NCBI GenBank assembly: GCA_930367215.1
Contig: OV884058.1
Span: forward strand, 171,412,478 to 171,476,477
DNA from: Pollenia angustigena
Taxonomy: Eukaryota > Arthropoda > Insecta > Diptera > Polleniidae
Direction of reading: 5' to 3'
Length of the DNA stretch: 64,000 nt
Shown here: positions 22,339-35,035 of the stretch, in pieces
Layout of the letters: each line of letters starts with the position of its first letter
How positions within the stretch are numbered: position 1 is the stretch's first letter
The notes under the pieces: generated by a model
Databases searched by the model: none
What the model saw: only the letters and a program-made list of their open reading frames with translations
Told to the model about the DNA's origin: nothing
Made by a program: the position numbers and the translations under genes

Positions 22339-24089
22339 TACAACTGGGCTTTTTTATTTAATGTAAAAAACCCGAAGGTAATCTTTTCGGCTGAAAATTG
22401 CTTTCTATTTCAATTATTTTTTTTTTAATATTAATTTTATTAGTTCAAATTGTACATTCCGCAGGAAAAAAATTGATTATTTATTGTTGCTACTGATTTA
22501 TATCATTATTGTTTACCAATTTGTATAATTATGCACCTTTTCGCTTCAGGGATACAACCACACCAAGTGCTTTTTCATTTTTACTACTGCTAGTAAATAT
22601 AACTTAAATATTTATAGATACATGGTAATAAATTTTTATTAACCTTATCTAAATTATGCTTAAACTTTATTATTCAAAAATATTACTATAACTTTGTCCC
22701 AATAGAAGCCATAAAATTACAATAACTTTCTGCACAACCCCTTTGCACCAACACCCAAAACACAACTCTTTGCTCTAAAAAGGGTCAACGAAAAAAAATA
22801 TAGGAAATCAAAAAAAAAAAAAAAAGAAAAAGAATGTATTAAATTACCACAAACCACAATAAATCTTTGTTTAAGATAAGAACAGAGAGAAAGAAATATT
22901 TAAAGAAGTGTAACCAGTAAAATTTTTGAAAATATTATACAAAACATTTGTTTCATCTATTGGGACATCTGGAAACAAGGACACTTTATTTTAGCCAAAT
23001 ACTCTAGTATATTAGCCTTATACGAACATAATTCTATTCTATCGCATGAATTTAAATTCTAAATCTTATCTTAATGTGTTTTGGTTTACAATTGTTAAAT
23101 CTATGTTAGAATAATAGAGAGTTGAATTCGATTTATTTTGTTTGTTTGGAACATTTATTTGGCTGTAAATTGTTTTATTATGCCAAATAATTGCTGTACA
23201 AGAAATTTTCTTTTTAAATAATTAATTTAAATGGGTTGAATGTGTTTGTTCTATCTTTTTTAGTTGTAAAGAAGGAGGAATATTTTATGATAACATTTGA
23301 TATTGGACATAAATTTCAAATGTAAATTAATGGTATTTTTATAGGGGACACTTGTATGCTAGAACTGAATTTCGGCTTGAAATGAAATATTACACTTGTT
23401 TCAAATTCATTTGTTTTCAAGGAATTTTTTTTTCTTAAACTATTTCCTTTAAATTCAAAGAATTTGATATATATTTACTTTTGTTATTTGTTGCTTTTGA
23501 AGGCCTGGGATACTTAATTTTTTTTATGTGAAAAATAACAGTGAGAGAGAAAAGTGTGTTTGCTAAATTCGATTTTGTTTCTCCAATATGGAAAAGTAGC
23601 CAATTTCGAAATATTCCCAGTAATATTGAAGTTTTATTTAAGGAGATTTTCGCTCTGTACATTATCGTATTAGTAACAACTACAATAGAGGCTCAAACGA
23701 AAATTTGGTAAATGTAAAAGATTTTACACCCTTCCTACTTGAAATAACTAAATTTTATTTTGTATCGACTTCAGCTACTCTTCTATATGACCACAGATAT
23801 ATTAAAAACAAAAAATGTTTCCATTATAGGCTATGAAACCTTCCCACCGATGTGCTCCAAACTGATTTCATTATAAAGGCAATTTTGTGAAGATGGTTTA
23901 GGGCTATATATTTCTTTTTATAACAAGAACCACGAGGGGAGGTAGGAAACCTTTAAAACATGGATAGACCACTATTTACGTGGACACATAAACAATGCAT
24001 ATGTTCAAACCTATCTTCTCTTCTGCAGATGAGAGCAACCTTTGCAATTCGTACTCATTTGATTATAAAGCATGCGTATCCGATGTTGG
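22339..24089. other. Unassigned AT-rich DNA
   Basis: No supported feature is visible apart from A-rich simple sequence near 22808-22826. Confidence 0.4.
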
Positions 24090-24870
24090 TGCTATTAGGC
24101 AGAACAAGAATGGTGCGCTTGGCCGAGACCTTGACATAGTCTCGGAATGGAGTCGTGCAAACAAAGTCGATTTTAATGTCCGAAAAATCCAACGTTGTAT
24201 GCTGAGGCATAAACGCGCGACGGATCAAGATGTCTCATCTGTACATAAAGGTGGTTTAATTATTTAAGAACTAAAATCTCTTGATGTTCTGGGCCTGCAG
24301 GTACAATGTGATGTCCGATAAACAGAACATATGTTTATTCAGGGTGTCGAAAAAAGCATTCAAGTGCATCGGGTTTTTAAAACGGTATAAGTTATACTTC
24401 ACTCCATCTAATCTAAATACTATTAATATGTACCACCTTTATCCGATCGCGTATGTAATACAACTCTCATGTGTGGGCCGGGGCTTCAAAGTCAATTTTG
24501 AAGCTTCTCGACCGCGTGCAGGAAAAAGTGAAGGTTCTCATTGGTGATGGTAGGGTGTCCAATTCTGTTGACTCTCTTGAACACCGTCGCATTGTGGGTT
24601 GTATTTCCCTGTTTTATCGTTACTTCAATGGGATGTGTTCTGATGAAAAAAGGAATCTGGTTTCCGAAACACTTACTTTTGTTCATACATGGTTTTCCTC
24701 AAGAGCCCATCCTTTTGTGGTCGATTGGCCGGTGCATTGTACAACGCACTACAGGGAAAATTCTTTTTTTTTTGCCGGACTGTTCGTATGTGGCATAATC
24801 TTCCTGCTAAAGTCTTCCCTCTCACTTTCAACATAAATAAGTTCTAGTCGAATGTTAACAAGCACAACCT
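24090..24870 (+). pseudogene. Decayed CR1/Jockey-type reverse transcriptase C-terminus
   Basis: Pieces of one protein can be read by changing frame several times. They are DLDIVSEWSRANKVDFNVRK (the region after the RT catalytic core), RVSKKAFKCIGFLKRYK, SHVWAGASKSILKLLDRVQE, SVDSLEHRRIVGCISLFYRY and FNGMCSDE, and finally a piece resembling MWHNLPAKVFP. The order and wording match the thumb and C-terminal part of CR1/Jockey-group non-LTR reverse transcriptases (compare LDRVQ.K and YRYF.G.CS). The catalytic YADD region lies upstream and is absent. It is a dead, multiply frameshifted fragment and differs from the LINE at 29.8-33.2 kb. Confidence 0.75.
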
Positions 24871-25700
24871 AGTTCCAACACAATGCAATGCATTGGCAGT
24901 GATCATTCCCTGGATGCTGGTCCCAACAAAAAGAAATAGAACTACGTAGGAGATACGGAGGCAATTTTATTTACAACGTAGATAGATCGCTATTCAGACC
25001 GTCGTTTTTCCAAAAAAGGACCATAGGAAACAATTTCTGCCTCTTTGAAACTATCTTACTAATTTTAATTAAATCCCCTCCATTTATAAAGGGTTTTAAG
25101 CGTAGTAGCACACACCGGGTATTCGCTAGAATTTTTATGAGCATAATTCATGAACATGCTCGTATGTATATTAAAATGCAATTATATTCTTAAAACAATT
25201 AGACATTATATACATTTATAGCGAAAATAAGTCCATTATCAAATTAAATTCAAGTTAAATAGGCACTTAAAATCCTCAAAAGCGGATCGGATTAATCGAT
25301 AATTTATCAGCCAAGATCCAAAATATTTTTTCAATATATTTTTTCATTTCGGAGCAAGTCCGAATTTTAAGAGATTAGTTAAGAAGTACATTACCGGCTA
25401 TATTTTTTGATCATTGAATCTTTTCAAACTATATCAAATTTCGAAATATTTGCATTTTTTTGATTGCACTTTCGAATTAAATAAATTTGGGGAATTTAAA
25501 TATAACGGCATACATTGTAGAAAAAAAGTTGATATGGAAAACTGTTGGAAGCTGAACTTGTTTTGCTACGTAGTATGCAGGCGTTGCTTTTGTTACATAT
25601 TCAACTGGATAAACAGAATACCAGGCCCACTGCCTTATGGAACACCAGTAATATGCATATGCAGTAATACGGATGCATAAATTTTAAAAATGGAATGAAT
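24871..25700. other. Unassigned DNA
   Basis: No supported feature is visible in this stretch. Confidence 0.4.
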
Positions 25701-25875
25701 CGAAGCCAACCATTCTGAAGCCAACCCAACACGAAGACTATCGAGTCCAGATAGAGCAACTGTATGGACTGCTAAAACGTTTGACAATGTGCTGGCTGAT
25801 CCACCGTTCGAAGCAAGCGAAACGGTAGGGAACATGTTTTCAGATAATGAGACTAGCTCCGAAAGCGACGACTAA
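25701..25875 (+). pseudogene. Possible protein C-terminus, unidentified
   Basis: A 54-codon open stretch without ATG ends in an acidic tail (SDNETSSESDD, then stop at about 25875). Upstream residues include RRLSSPDRATVWTAKTFDNV. The composition looks protein-like and the acidic end resembles that of some domesticated or DDE transposases, but no family motif is visible. It could be a last exon or a transposon relic. Confidence 0.25.
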
Positions 25876-26289
25876 AGTTTACTATGTATTTAAAAAGATT
25901 TGAAGTGTCCTTATTTTTCATTCTTTACTTTCAAAATCATCAATTTTTCTAAGTTTTTTGACAGTTTTGCTGTTTTGAGTAAGGTTTGTTGTTTTTTTGA
26001 GTTTATCTTAAGGTAAGATTTTTAGATTTGATTACGAGCTAAAAATTTGCAGAAGAGAGACAAGCAATATCTCGAATAGTTCACGAGATATAGACTTAAG
26101 AATCAGTACATGTGTTTTGAAAATTGTACTAAAATCCACCCCCAGTCGAAAACTTTAAACATGAATTAAAAAAAAACCTTAGCTAATAATTCAAAACCCA
26201 GCTAGGGTTTTTCTTCTACCATCATAAGCTTTCAGATTTTGGGGGTCTCAATTGGTTCAAGATTTTAGTGCTGCACTGTGTTAACAGTA
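25876..26289. other. Unassigned DNA
   Basis: No supported feature is visible in this stretch. Confidence 0.4.
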
Positions 26290-26425
26290 GGGACTTTCAT
26301 CCCAATAAAAAATTTTATCATTTTGCGAAGCACTAAAGGTACATTTAAAAAAATAAGCGCACAATTATGCGCTACGCAATAAGACATACAGAAATGCAGT
26401 AAAGCAAGTGAAAGAACTCTCAACA
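26290..26425. repeat. Dispersed repeat, copy 2
   Basis: This is the inverted match to 8869-8990 (CAATTATGCGCTACGCAATA, TTTTGCGAAGC). Confidence 0.7.
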
Positions 26426-26473
26426 ACTTTTATAAAAAAAATAACATTTCAAGTGCTACGGCATTCCCTTACT

Positions 26474-26699
26474 ACGAAGCAGGTTTGTAAGGTAAAATAC
26501 TAAAAAATAACTGTATCAAAACATTCAGTGTGTAAAGATGATCGTTACATCCAACAATATTTATGTGCGCTGAATAATGCGCTTTATGTGTCAAAAATGT
26601 ATTGCTTCAAAGTGGGAACTCGCCATATAAAATTCATGTCTTCCGTAAGCGCAATGGTAAGCGAAACCCTTATGTTTCTCCCTTACAAACGTGCTTCGT
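26474..26699. mobile_element. Short TIR element, intact copy
   Basis: The ends ACGAAGCAGGTTTGTAAGG and CCTTACAAACGTGCTTCGT are inverted. The interior matches the interrupted element at 6836-8858 (inverted), including GTATTGCTTCAAAGTGGGAA. Confidence 0.65.
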
Positions 26700-26904
26700 T
26701 GGAAGCTCCATTTTTTATTGGGATGGGTCACATAAAACCTGTGATTTTGTATCAAAATAACAAATACAGAGATATTATAATTGCATGGTTTAGGGCTGCT
26801 TTTTGCTTGCTTGGGCTGTTATGGTTAACCAATGCGCTGTTACTGTTTAACAGAAATTGCTTCTGAGAATCTTCAAGAAACGAGGTACATAAGTGCACTC
26901 AGAC

Positions 26905-27025
26905 AAAAACATGTTCGGATGCAACCATAATATTTTAAAATAATATGGTTGTGGGTGACAATACTATGGTTAACACAAGAAATTGAAGAGTTGGAGATGA
27001 CCATATTCAAACATGTTTTTTCTGT
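26905..27025. mobile_element. AACCATA-family MITE, short copy
   Basis: ACAAAAACATGTT...AACATGTTTTTT ends enclose AACCATAATATT and AATATGGTTGTGGGTGACAA, a short palindromic relative of the element at 5152-5638. Confidence 0.6.
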
Positions 27026-27314
27026 GGATGTGTATGGACCAAATATATTATATACTAAAATTTCCACGCTGATTTTGGGGTCTACACGTAGTGGGTTTGT
27101 GTCTGCTCAGTGTAGGGCACCTTTACCTACAGCCATAATGGCAGGTACTCCCCTCAATCTTCCAGGAGTTTGTTCATATTTGTCTTGGGATGCACCCATC
27201 ACTTGGCTCGGAGAGTATATGCTCCACAACACCTCAAGCTTATCTGGGTATAACTTGATAGCTTTGGCTTGTAAGCAACCACAAGAGTATATTTCAGAAA
27301 TATAAAAAAGAACT

Positions 27315-27460
27315 ACCGAGCTATCAGATTTTAAACGAAAAAAGGTCCAAGAATATTTTGCCGATCGGAAGAAGGGTTAATTTCTAAGGATTATGTGCTA
27401 GTTTTGACTATCGAGCTATCAGATTTGAAACGAAAAAAAACTTCAAGAATATTTTGCCAA
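27315..27460. repeat. Two direct repeats ~94 bp apart
   Basis: GAGCTATCAGATTTTAAACG and a following TCAAGAATATTTTGCC occur at about 27319-27361 and again at about 27413-27457. Confidence 0.6.
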
Positions 27461-29500
27461 ATCAACAGATATGCGTAACTTTATTGTATTTCATAATATA
27501 ACTTTTGAATACCGGTAACAAGCAGTGGTATTGTAATCACGACAGAAAAGAGAAAGCCTGCAGAATATAGAAATCAAAAGACTAAATCAATTCTATATTT
27601 ACTTAGGAATATCTTCTGTATACATATAACACATTTTTCAGAGATGATTAAACACATCTCGTCAGCTCGTTATTGGTTTGGCGCATATGACAAAAAGTTG
27701 TAAAGAAGAAAAACGACAATAAAGGTTAACATGAAGTTTTCTGAAAATATAACCGAGAGAATTTTCTTGTACTTTCACTACTGCTTTCGGCATATGTTTT
27801 GAAAAATAAATTTTTATGAACGTTCATTAACGAACTAAAAAGTAAATAGCATTTTTATGAAAGTAAAAATTATTGTTTTGTGCCGCATACGCCACTTTTC
27901 AAAATGCATATATTTTAAAAAATACGATTTTTCTGCTGCATACGTATACTTCCGCTTTGTATTGAGTTATTGACATTTTATTATGCTTTTGCTTAGACTC
28001 CTTTAAGATAGTGAAAGAGTAAGAGTTATTTGGTTTTGATTTCGCTTTAACTTCTTTTGAAGGCAATGAAGCAAAGCAAGAGTGAAAATTATTTTGTACG
28101 TTTTTGTATGAGAAATTTTCTGCAATCGCCAAACAGTGGTGTTTAGAGCAAAACAATACTTAATAAAGATTAAAATAGTTGATATGGAGCAAAACTAACG
28201 CTTAATATCTCAGTAACCATAGAAAATTTCTTGAAACTGGTTGTGGATTCAGAAAGGAGGTATTCGAAATAAATATACCCCATACCTAACAAATTTTTTT
28301 AAGAATTGATCGGTAGGTCAAACCAATTATGAGCTGGCGATATATCTTGAAGTATAAGAAAAAGTACAGAATCCTTCAAGTTTTACTTTTTATCACCACT
28401 GTATTCTAATACCCTATGGTCATAAAACTGTATGTCATTTTTACTAGAACAAAAAAACAGCCAGAAAGTAAAAATTGAATTTTGTTTAACAATTTATTTC
28501 AATTTGTTTCAGCACACGTCAATTTATGTCAATTTGTAACCCGAACTTTTTATAAACTCTACTCATATGTATGAGATTCAGACAATTGGATTTTACAAAA
28601 AAAAAAAAGCAGTTCGAATGCTCACTCACACAAATATGCACTCACTCACATGTCAACTAATGATGTGTGATGTAAAGTTGACATTTTTAAAACACCCCTC
28701 TTTTGTACGGGTGTTGAAAAATTTAAAGGGATTCATGTGGTAGAAAAACTTCCTAAAACAACAACACTATTATGTTTTTGCAGCAAAAATATTTTTTCTC
28801 TTTTATTACCTTGGGGAAGTTTTTTCTTCTTCTTTGAACAAGTATTCTTTTAATATCTTTAAATCATATTTATTAGTTTAATTCCCTCACATACGCACGC
28901 AATTATAATACATTCAACACACACACACTCGTAGTACGTTCTGATACTAATAGAGCTTATCTATTGTGCAATAATTATTGCTGCTAATTGCGAACACAAA
29001 TGTGTAGATTCTTGCAATAAGTCTTATTCCTTAATAATTTATTATTGTTCTTTTTTCTATTTGTTGGGTGTTTAACTTCCTGTAGACATTCTTCCTAATT
29101 AAGATTTCTTTGTAAGATAAACAGTAAAATTTTGATTTACTAGGTAACTTTAAATACGTACGGGTGATAATGGCAATAATATTGTTAAAAGATATTGAAA
29201 ATGAAAATTTCTATTTCAGTCTAGTAAAATAAGTGGACTTTTTGTACTACATCAAAGTCACCCAAAGTTGCACAAACTTGCCGAAAAGCGTTCCCGTTCA
29301 CAAAAAATTGTGTTAATGAGAGAGTTAAGAATCGCAAACTAGTTCGGCTCCAATAAAAGCTCTTTAGAAGAAATAATACCAGGATGTGTGCAAAAAAAAA
29401 AAAAAAAAAAACTAAAACAAATTTTTTTCCAAATCAAAGTGTGGATCGAATAACTTTTTTCGATCTTTGTCACATTCGTCGAATAACTTCGACCGCATAT
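27461..29500. other. Unassigned AT-rich DNA
   Basis: No supported feature is visible. A small hairpin (ACACCC...GGGTGT) lies at about 28693-28714. Confidence 0.4.
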
Positions 29501-29754
29501 ACACTCAAAAGAAAAATCAATCCATCCGTACTCAAATCAATCCGAAGCGGTATAAAAAGTACGGTGAGTATGGATTTTCTTGAATCAAGTACAGAAAGAT
29601 TGATTCCAGTACGTATTTTCAATCGCAAAATACTTAAATTATCCATATTCAATCCCGATTTCGTACTTGAAATAATCCGAAAATGTGATTGATTTAAATA
29701 AAACTAAAATTGAATCAATCTCAAAATGCGCTTGATTCAAAAATTATAAAATTG

Positions 29755-30395
29755 TTGTAATACTTACAACAATTTACAACGTAAAACTTAAAAAAAACGA
29801 AACACATCCTATTTACAATTTAAAATATATTCTCTACAGAAGAATAACTATAGAAGAGCCACACAAAAAAAATGGACCTGTTCAGTGCTTAAACTGCCAA
29901 GAATTTGGCCATACCAAGGCATACTGCTACTTACCCCCTGTCTGCGTAGTATGTGGTGAACTACACGGTACAGTTTCTTGCGATAAGTCTAAAACCGACC
30001 CCAACGTAAAAAAATGTAGCAACTGTGGCGGTAATCACACTGCCAATTATAGAGGATGCCCAGTATATAATATTGTCAAGCAGACGGTTGGACCGAAAAC
30101 AAATACCCCTCAAATGCAGGTTGCAAATCAGGTAAACACAAATGCAATTCAAGCCCCCCAGCCTAGTAATAACAGAACCTCTTACGCTAACGTCCTAAAA
30201 TCAAACCATCAGCCAATGCAAGGTGCCTCGCCAAGTAATGATGAAACTCCGGTTTCTAATTTAAGTCGTTTAGAAAAAACCATGGAAACATTAGTGCAAA
30301 CAGTAAATAATTTTACGAACACAATGGGTAATATGATGCAGGAAATGCTTAGAATGCAATCGATGTTATTGCAAGCTGTACTTAACAAACCATGA
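29755..30395 (+). pseudogene. Jockey-like LINE ORF1 (gag), 5'-truncated
   Basis: The frame ending at the TGA of 30393-30395 can be read back to about 29800. It carries the end of the PRE/gag domain, then three Cys-His modules: QCLNCQEFGHTKAYC, CVVCGELHGTVSC and CSNCGGNHTANYRGC. These zinc knuckles bind the element RNA during retrotransposition in Jockey-clade elements. A polar, asparagine/glutamine-rich tail and a methionine-rich end (MGNMMQEMLRMQSM) follow. The N-terminal half is missing, so the insertion is 5'-truncated. The stop overlaps the ORF2 ATG as ATGA (30392-30395), a coupled arrangement that would suit termination-reinitiation. Without its own N-terminus ORF1 is unlikely to function. 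Confidence 0.85.
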
Positions 30396-33065
30396 ACTGT
30401 TTAAAAATTTGTTTTTGGAACGCAAACGGCATCCGCCAAACATAAAAATGAATTAGAATACTTTCTTAAAAATAAACAAATTGATGTCATGATGATTTCT
30501 GAAACTCATTTGACCTCAAGAAATACGTTTAAAATCAATGGTTATATACTATATGATACCAAGGACCCTCGAGATAGAGCTTGTGGAGGTTCTGCCATCT
30601 TAATAAAAACTCGAGTCAAACACTACATTATGTGTGATCACCGTGAAGACTATCTGCAAGCAACGACTATTTGTGTTGAGGAGCTAAATCGAAACATAGT
30701 AATTTCTTCTTTATACTCTCCACCTAGATTTTCCATATCAGAAGGCCAATATTATAAATATTTTAAATCATTAGGACCCTGTTTTCTGGCCGCTGGCGAT
30801 TATAACGCTAAACATACCTTCTGGGGGTCACGACTTATAACACCAAAAGGTCGTGTTTTGTTTAACACAATCTCTAAAATGGGTTTAAATGTGGTCGCGA
30901 GCGGGCAACCAACATATTGGCCTACTGATCAGCAAAAAATTCCAGATGTTATCGACTTTGGCGTGGTTAAAAACATCCCCACAGAAACGATTCATGTTGA
31001 AGCTTCCTTAGAATTATCATCCGACCACACACCTACAATTGTTACTATATCGAACCCAAATAGAATTGTATTTCCGTCAGGTTACTTAGCGACGCCAGCC
31101 ACACAAATAAATTGGTTAAAATATAAAAAATTTCTCAGTGCCCATTGCACAGAAAATATTCCGCTTAGTACACCGGAGAATGTGGATCTCTCTCTTGTTA
31201 ACTTTGACAGTTATCTTAAACTAGCTGTTCAACACTCCAGCGTTACCCCCAAAAAAATTAAAAATAATAAAATATGTTCTTCAGATGTCGAGCGGCTCTT
31301 GACTGAAAAAAGGAGAGTTCGAAGAGAGTGGCAACTTTACAGATCCCCGCAACTTAAGATTTTATTAAAAGAATGCACAAAAAGGCTAAGAAAGTTGCTA
31401 CAGAATCAGAAAACGGCTTCTCTAGAAAAATATCTTAAGGAACTTGATGCAACTCCACAATCTGACTACTCATTATGGCGTGCAGCTAGAAATCTAAAAA
31501 GGCCAGTTATATCTAAGCCACCATTAAGAAACTTGAATGGTAGTTGGGCAATAAATGATAATGAAAAAGGAAACCTGTTTGTAAATCATTTGAAAAACGT
31601 ATTTACACCAAATATATCTCACAATATTGCGGTCGAGTTACCACCTGTTGATGCTAGAGCAGCTTTTCCCCTCAGATTTGAGATAAGAGAAATCGAAAAG
31701 GCTATTTGTGACTTAAACACTAAGAAGGCACCTGGTATTGATAAAATCAGTAATAAAATGCTTTTGGAGCTACCTCGCATAGCAAAGAAAATTATTCTTT
31801 TTATTTTTAATGCTATTTTACGCCTTGAATACTATCCTGAAAAATGGAAGGTTTCCTTAGTTACCATGATACCAAAGCCAGGTAAAGATCATACAAAAGT
31901 TGAGTCTTATAGACCTATTAGCTTATTATCAAATATGTCAAAGCTGTTTGAGAAATTATTAGTTTCAAAATTAACACCAATTTTAAGTGAAAATAGATGT
32001 ATTCCAAACCATCAGTTCGGATTTAGAAGAAAACACAGCACAATCGAGCAGACTCATCGAATAGTAAATGTCATAAGAAAAGCATTTGAAGAAAAGAAAT
32101 ATTGCTCAGCACTCTTCATCGATGTTTCGCAAGCTTTTGACAAAGTCTGGCATGAAGGCTTATTACACAAATTGAAGCAAAATTTACCAGCAAACACACA
32201 CAAGCTGCTAGAAAGCTACTTAGTCGGTCGTCAATTTATTATTAAAGAAGGAAATTTCTTAAGTTCACCTCAGCCCATTGCCGCTGGAGTCCCACAAGGC
32301 AGCATCCTGGGCCCCCTATTATACTTAATTTATACTTCGGACATGCCAACAAGCAACTACACACAAACTTCAACATTTGCAGACGATACAGCTTTTCTAA
32401 GCGTCCACGAAAACCGTTATGAAGCATCGCGTTACTTACAGCATCATATATTTCAACTAGAAATATGGTTAAGACAATGGAGGATAATGGTCAATGAGCA
32501 AAAATGTGTACATATAACATTCACTTTGCGCCGGGAATCTTGCCCCCCTATTACAATCAATAATCAAATAGTTCCTCAACATTCGCATGTTAAATATCTC
32601 GGTATACATCTGGATCGGCGATTAACGTGGAAATGCCATATAGAGGCAAAATTAACTCAAATGAAACTAAAAGCCATTCAAATTCATTGGCTTATTGGAA
32701 GAAATTCTGTCCTTAGTCTCGATTGCAAGCTTCTACTTTACAACTCTATCTTAAAGCCTATCTGGTGCTACGGTATTCAACTATGGGGCACTGCCTCGGC
32801 CTCTAATATCGACAAAATTCAAAGGCGCCAAAATAAACTTCTTCGAATAATCACAGCCGCTCCCTGGTATGTTAAAAACTCAAACATTCATAAGGATCTC
32901 AATGTGCCATTAGTGAAATCTATGATTACAAAATACGCAATAAAATATTTAAAAAGGCTTGAACAACACCCAAATCCACTAGCTCGAAATATTTTAAATC
33001 ATGGCGGCCACACTCGCTTAAGAAGAAGAGACACTGCAGCACTTACCCAATTAGATGAGCGATAA
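30392..33065 (+). pseudogene. Jockey-like LINE ORF2 (endonuclease-reverse transcriptase), one frameshift
   Basis: From the ATG at 30392 the frame reads MNCLKICFWNANGIRQ, the first motif of the apurinic-type endonuclease. A one-base excess A near 30440 then shifts the frame. From there 858 codons are open from 30489 to 33065. Endonuclease motifs follow (SETHL, AAGDYNAKHTFWGS, SSDHTPT). The reverse transcriptase then shows KAPGIDKIS, YRPISLLSNMSKLFEK, FRRKHSTIEQ, ALFIDVSQAFDKVWH (first catalytic Asp), GVPQGSILGPLLYLIY, TFADDTAFLS (catalytic FADD) and KYLGIHLDRRLTW. The protein nicks the target and copies its RNA from the nick. Length and order fit the Jockey clade, which lacks RNase H. Except for the single frameshift the enzyme looks complete. 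Confidence 0.93.
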
Positions 33066-33208
33066 ACACCTATAAAAGTGAACATAGCCCGTGATGAAGA
33101 AAATTTTGTCTGGCACTGGCAGGAGATAAAATAACGTATTAGGTTAAGATTTGATTAATTATTGTTAGTTCATATTTAATATATGAAGATTCAATAAAAC
33201 AATAATGA

Positions 33209-33238
<30 letters not shown>
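33066..33238 (+). mobile_element. LINE 3' UTR and poly(A) tail
   Basis: A short 3' UTR ends in AATAAAACAATAATGAC and a run of about 30 A (33210-33239). This marks the 3' end of a target-primed insertion. Confidence 0.85.
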
Positions 33239-33239
<1 letters not shown>

Positions 33240-33241
<2 letters not shown>

Positions 33242-33330
33242 TAAAATAATCCGAAAATGAGATTGATTTAGGTAAAACTAAGATTGAATCATTCTCAAAA
33301 GGCGCTTAATTCAAGCATTATAAACAAAAA
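33240..33330 (+). repeat. Direct repeat flanking the LINE
   Basis: About 85 bp beginning AAATAATCCGAAAATG match 29663-29752 on the other side of the LINE with roughly one difference per eight bases. It may be a long target duplication or a pre-existing repeat of the MITE. Confidence 0.7.
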
Positions 33331-33673
33331 TAAATTAAAAACAAAGAATCATGCCCGATATGTACATCTTTAGCCAAAAATATAAACTAAATGAGAGGCA
33401 AGAGTTCAAATTTGCTTTTTAACCCATTTGTCTGGCCAGACCTTTTTTCTATTCTGTTGATTTTGTTGTTTAGGAAAAGTTAATTCTTTTTTACTTGATT
33501 TAAGAATTTTATACTTATTTCAAGAAATTCCGGGATTGATTTTCGAAAGTAATCCCATTTATGATTAATTTGAGTACTTTTTAGTGTTATTCGTACTTGA
33601 ATTTTTGAGTACGACTCGTACTTAAAGTAATCATAAAAAACTTGATTTATCCCGAGTGTTTTTCTTTCTGTGT

Positions 33674-35035
33674 ATCTTTGTCAGTTTTTCAAAAAATTTC
33701 ACAATATTAGATATATAAAAACCAAGAATGAAAATTTTGACCAACAGTAGGAAAACAATTTAGACAAACTGCATAAGTTCTTTCTACAAAAACTATCTAC
33801 TTAACATGACCTTTTTATAATTTCTTTCTGTTTTAATTAAAAAGTCTTCATTTGTTGGAAAGTTTAAATAATTTTTTCTTAAAAATCTTTTTTTAATATC
33901 AAAATGTAAAAAATCAACTAAAAATGGCTGAGTTTTTTCAAACAACTCTTAAATCAAGTAAAGAGCATCAATCTGTGATCACTTCTAGTTTCCATTAAAA
34001 AAAAATTCTAGTTTCCAATCGATTGGGGCCTTGCCGAAAATCACTTAAAATTTCAATTTTTTGTTATCACCGATTTTTAAAGTTTTTATGCCAGTCAATA
34101 GTAAACGTATCAGAACTAATGGTGTTTTCTTTTCTACACTAAAAATGTCACCTTCTCAAAAATTGCATGTTTAAAATGTCTTGCCAACCCTGTAATAATG
34201 CTGTTAATTATTTCACAAAAACAAAACGCAAGTTATAAAAAAGTGGAATTCTCTGTTTTTAACACATCACCGAAGCTCATTTTTAACGCTTTTTATGTTA
34301 TTTCCGGCATTGCTTTTTTTAACGGATTTAGCAATTTCAAACAATTTTTAAGATTTGGTTTGAATTTTGTAATTTTTTTTCCAGTAAGTATTCTGATTCT
34401 TTATAGATTAAATGGTTTTTAAAAAATAAAATTTTATCGAATTTCCGCTAATTAGCAATTTTAACCGAATTTTCGCCAATTATTATAGTTTTAGGGACTT
34501 TAAATTATTTTTATTACGTGTTTGAATTTTCGCTTTTTTTGCAAACTTTTCCGAATTTTTGCGAGTAGCTTTTTTGCTCTTTATAAAAATAGCCCTTTAT
34601 ATGAACCGAAGTCACTAATTTTACATGGCACTATCAATACAGACGATGTATACGGGGCGATAAGTGCACAATGCCTTATGCAATTAGTAAGGGTGAATTT
34701 TTTAGAAAAAAACATGCCACCCTTTAAGAGAGAAAAACATTTTTAAGTAACGAACACCAGTGCCAATGTTCTGTAACTCTCGCGTCGAGAAAATTTTCGA
34801 TTGGAATGTGTGAAATGAAATAAAAATGTCATATATTGAAACAAACAGCTAATTTTCTCAATAAACAGTGGCTGTAACTTTTTTTTTGGCGAGTACTAGC
34901 TGCACGTAAACGAATTACTCGCCAATTAACAGTAAAAGTGTGTCTGTAACATTTTTGTGAGAAAAGTTCCAGCTTTGAACCGTCAAATAAGCCCAGGAAT
35001 AACAAGTAAGAGTGCTATATTCCGCTGTGCCGAAT
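33674..35035. other. Unassigned AT-rich DNA
   Basis: No supported feature is visible in this stretch. Confidence 0.4.

Larger units (their letters stand above)
29501..33673. mobile_element. MITE split by a LINE insertion
   Basis: The left end ACACTCAAAAGAAAAATCAA and the right end (33641-33673, CCCGAGTGTTTTTCTTTCTG) are imperfect inverted repeats. The interior is rich in TTGAATCAAG, GTACTTGA and AATCAATC motifs in both orientations. The LINE lies in the middle. Confidence 0.6.
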
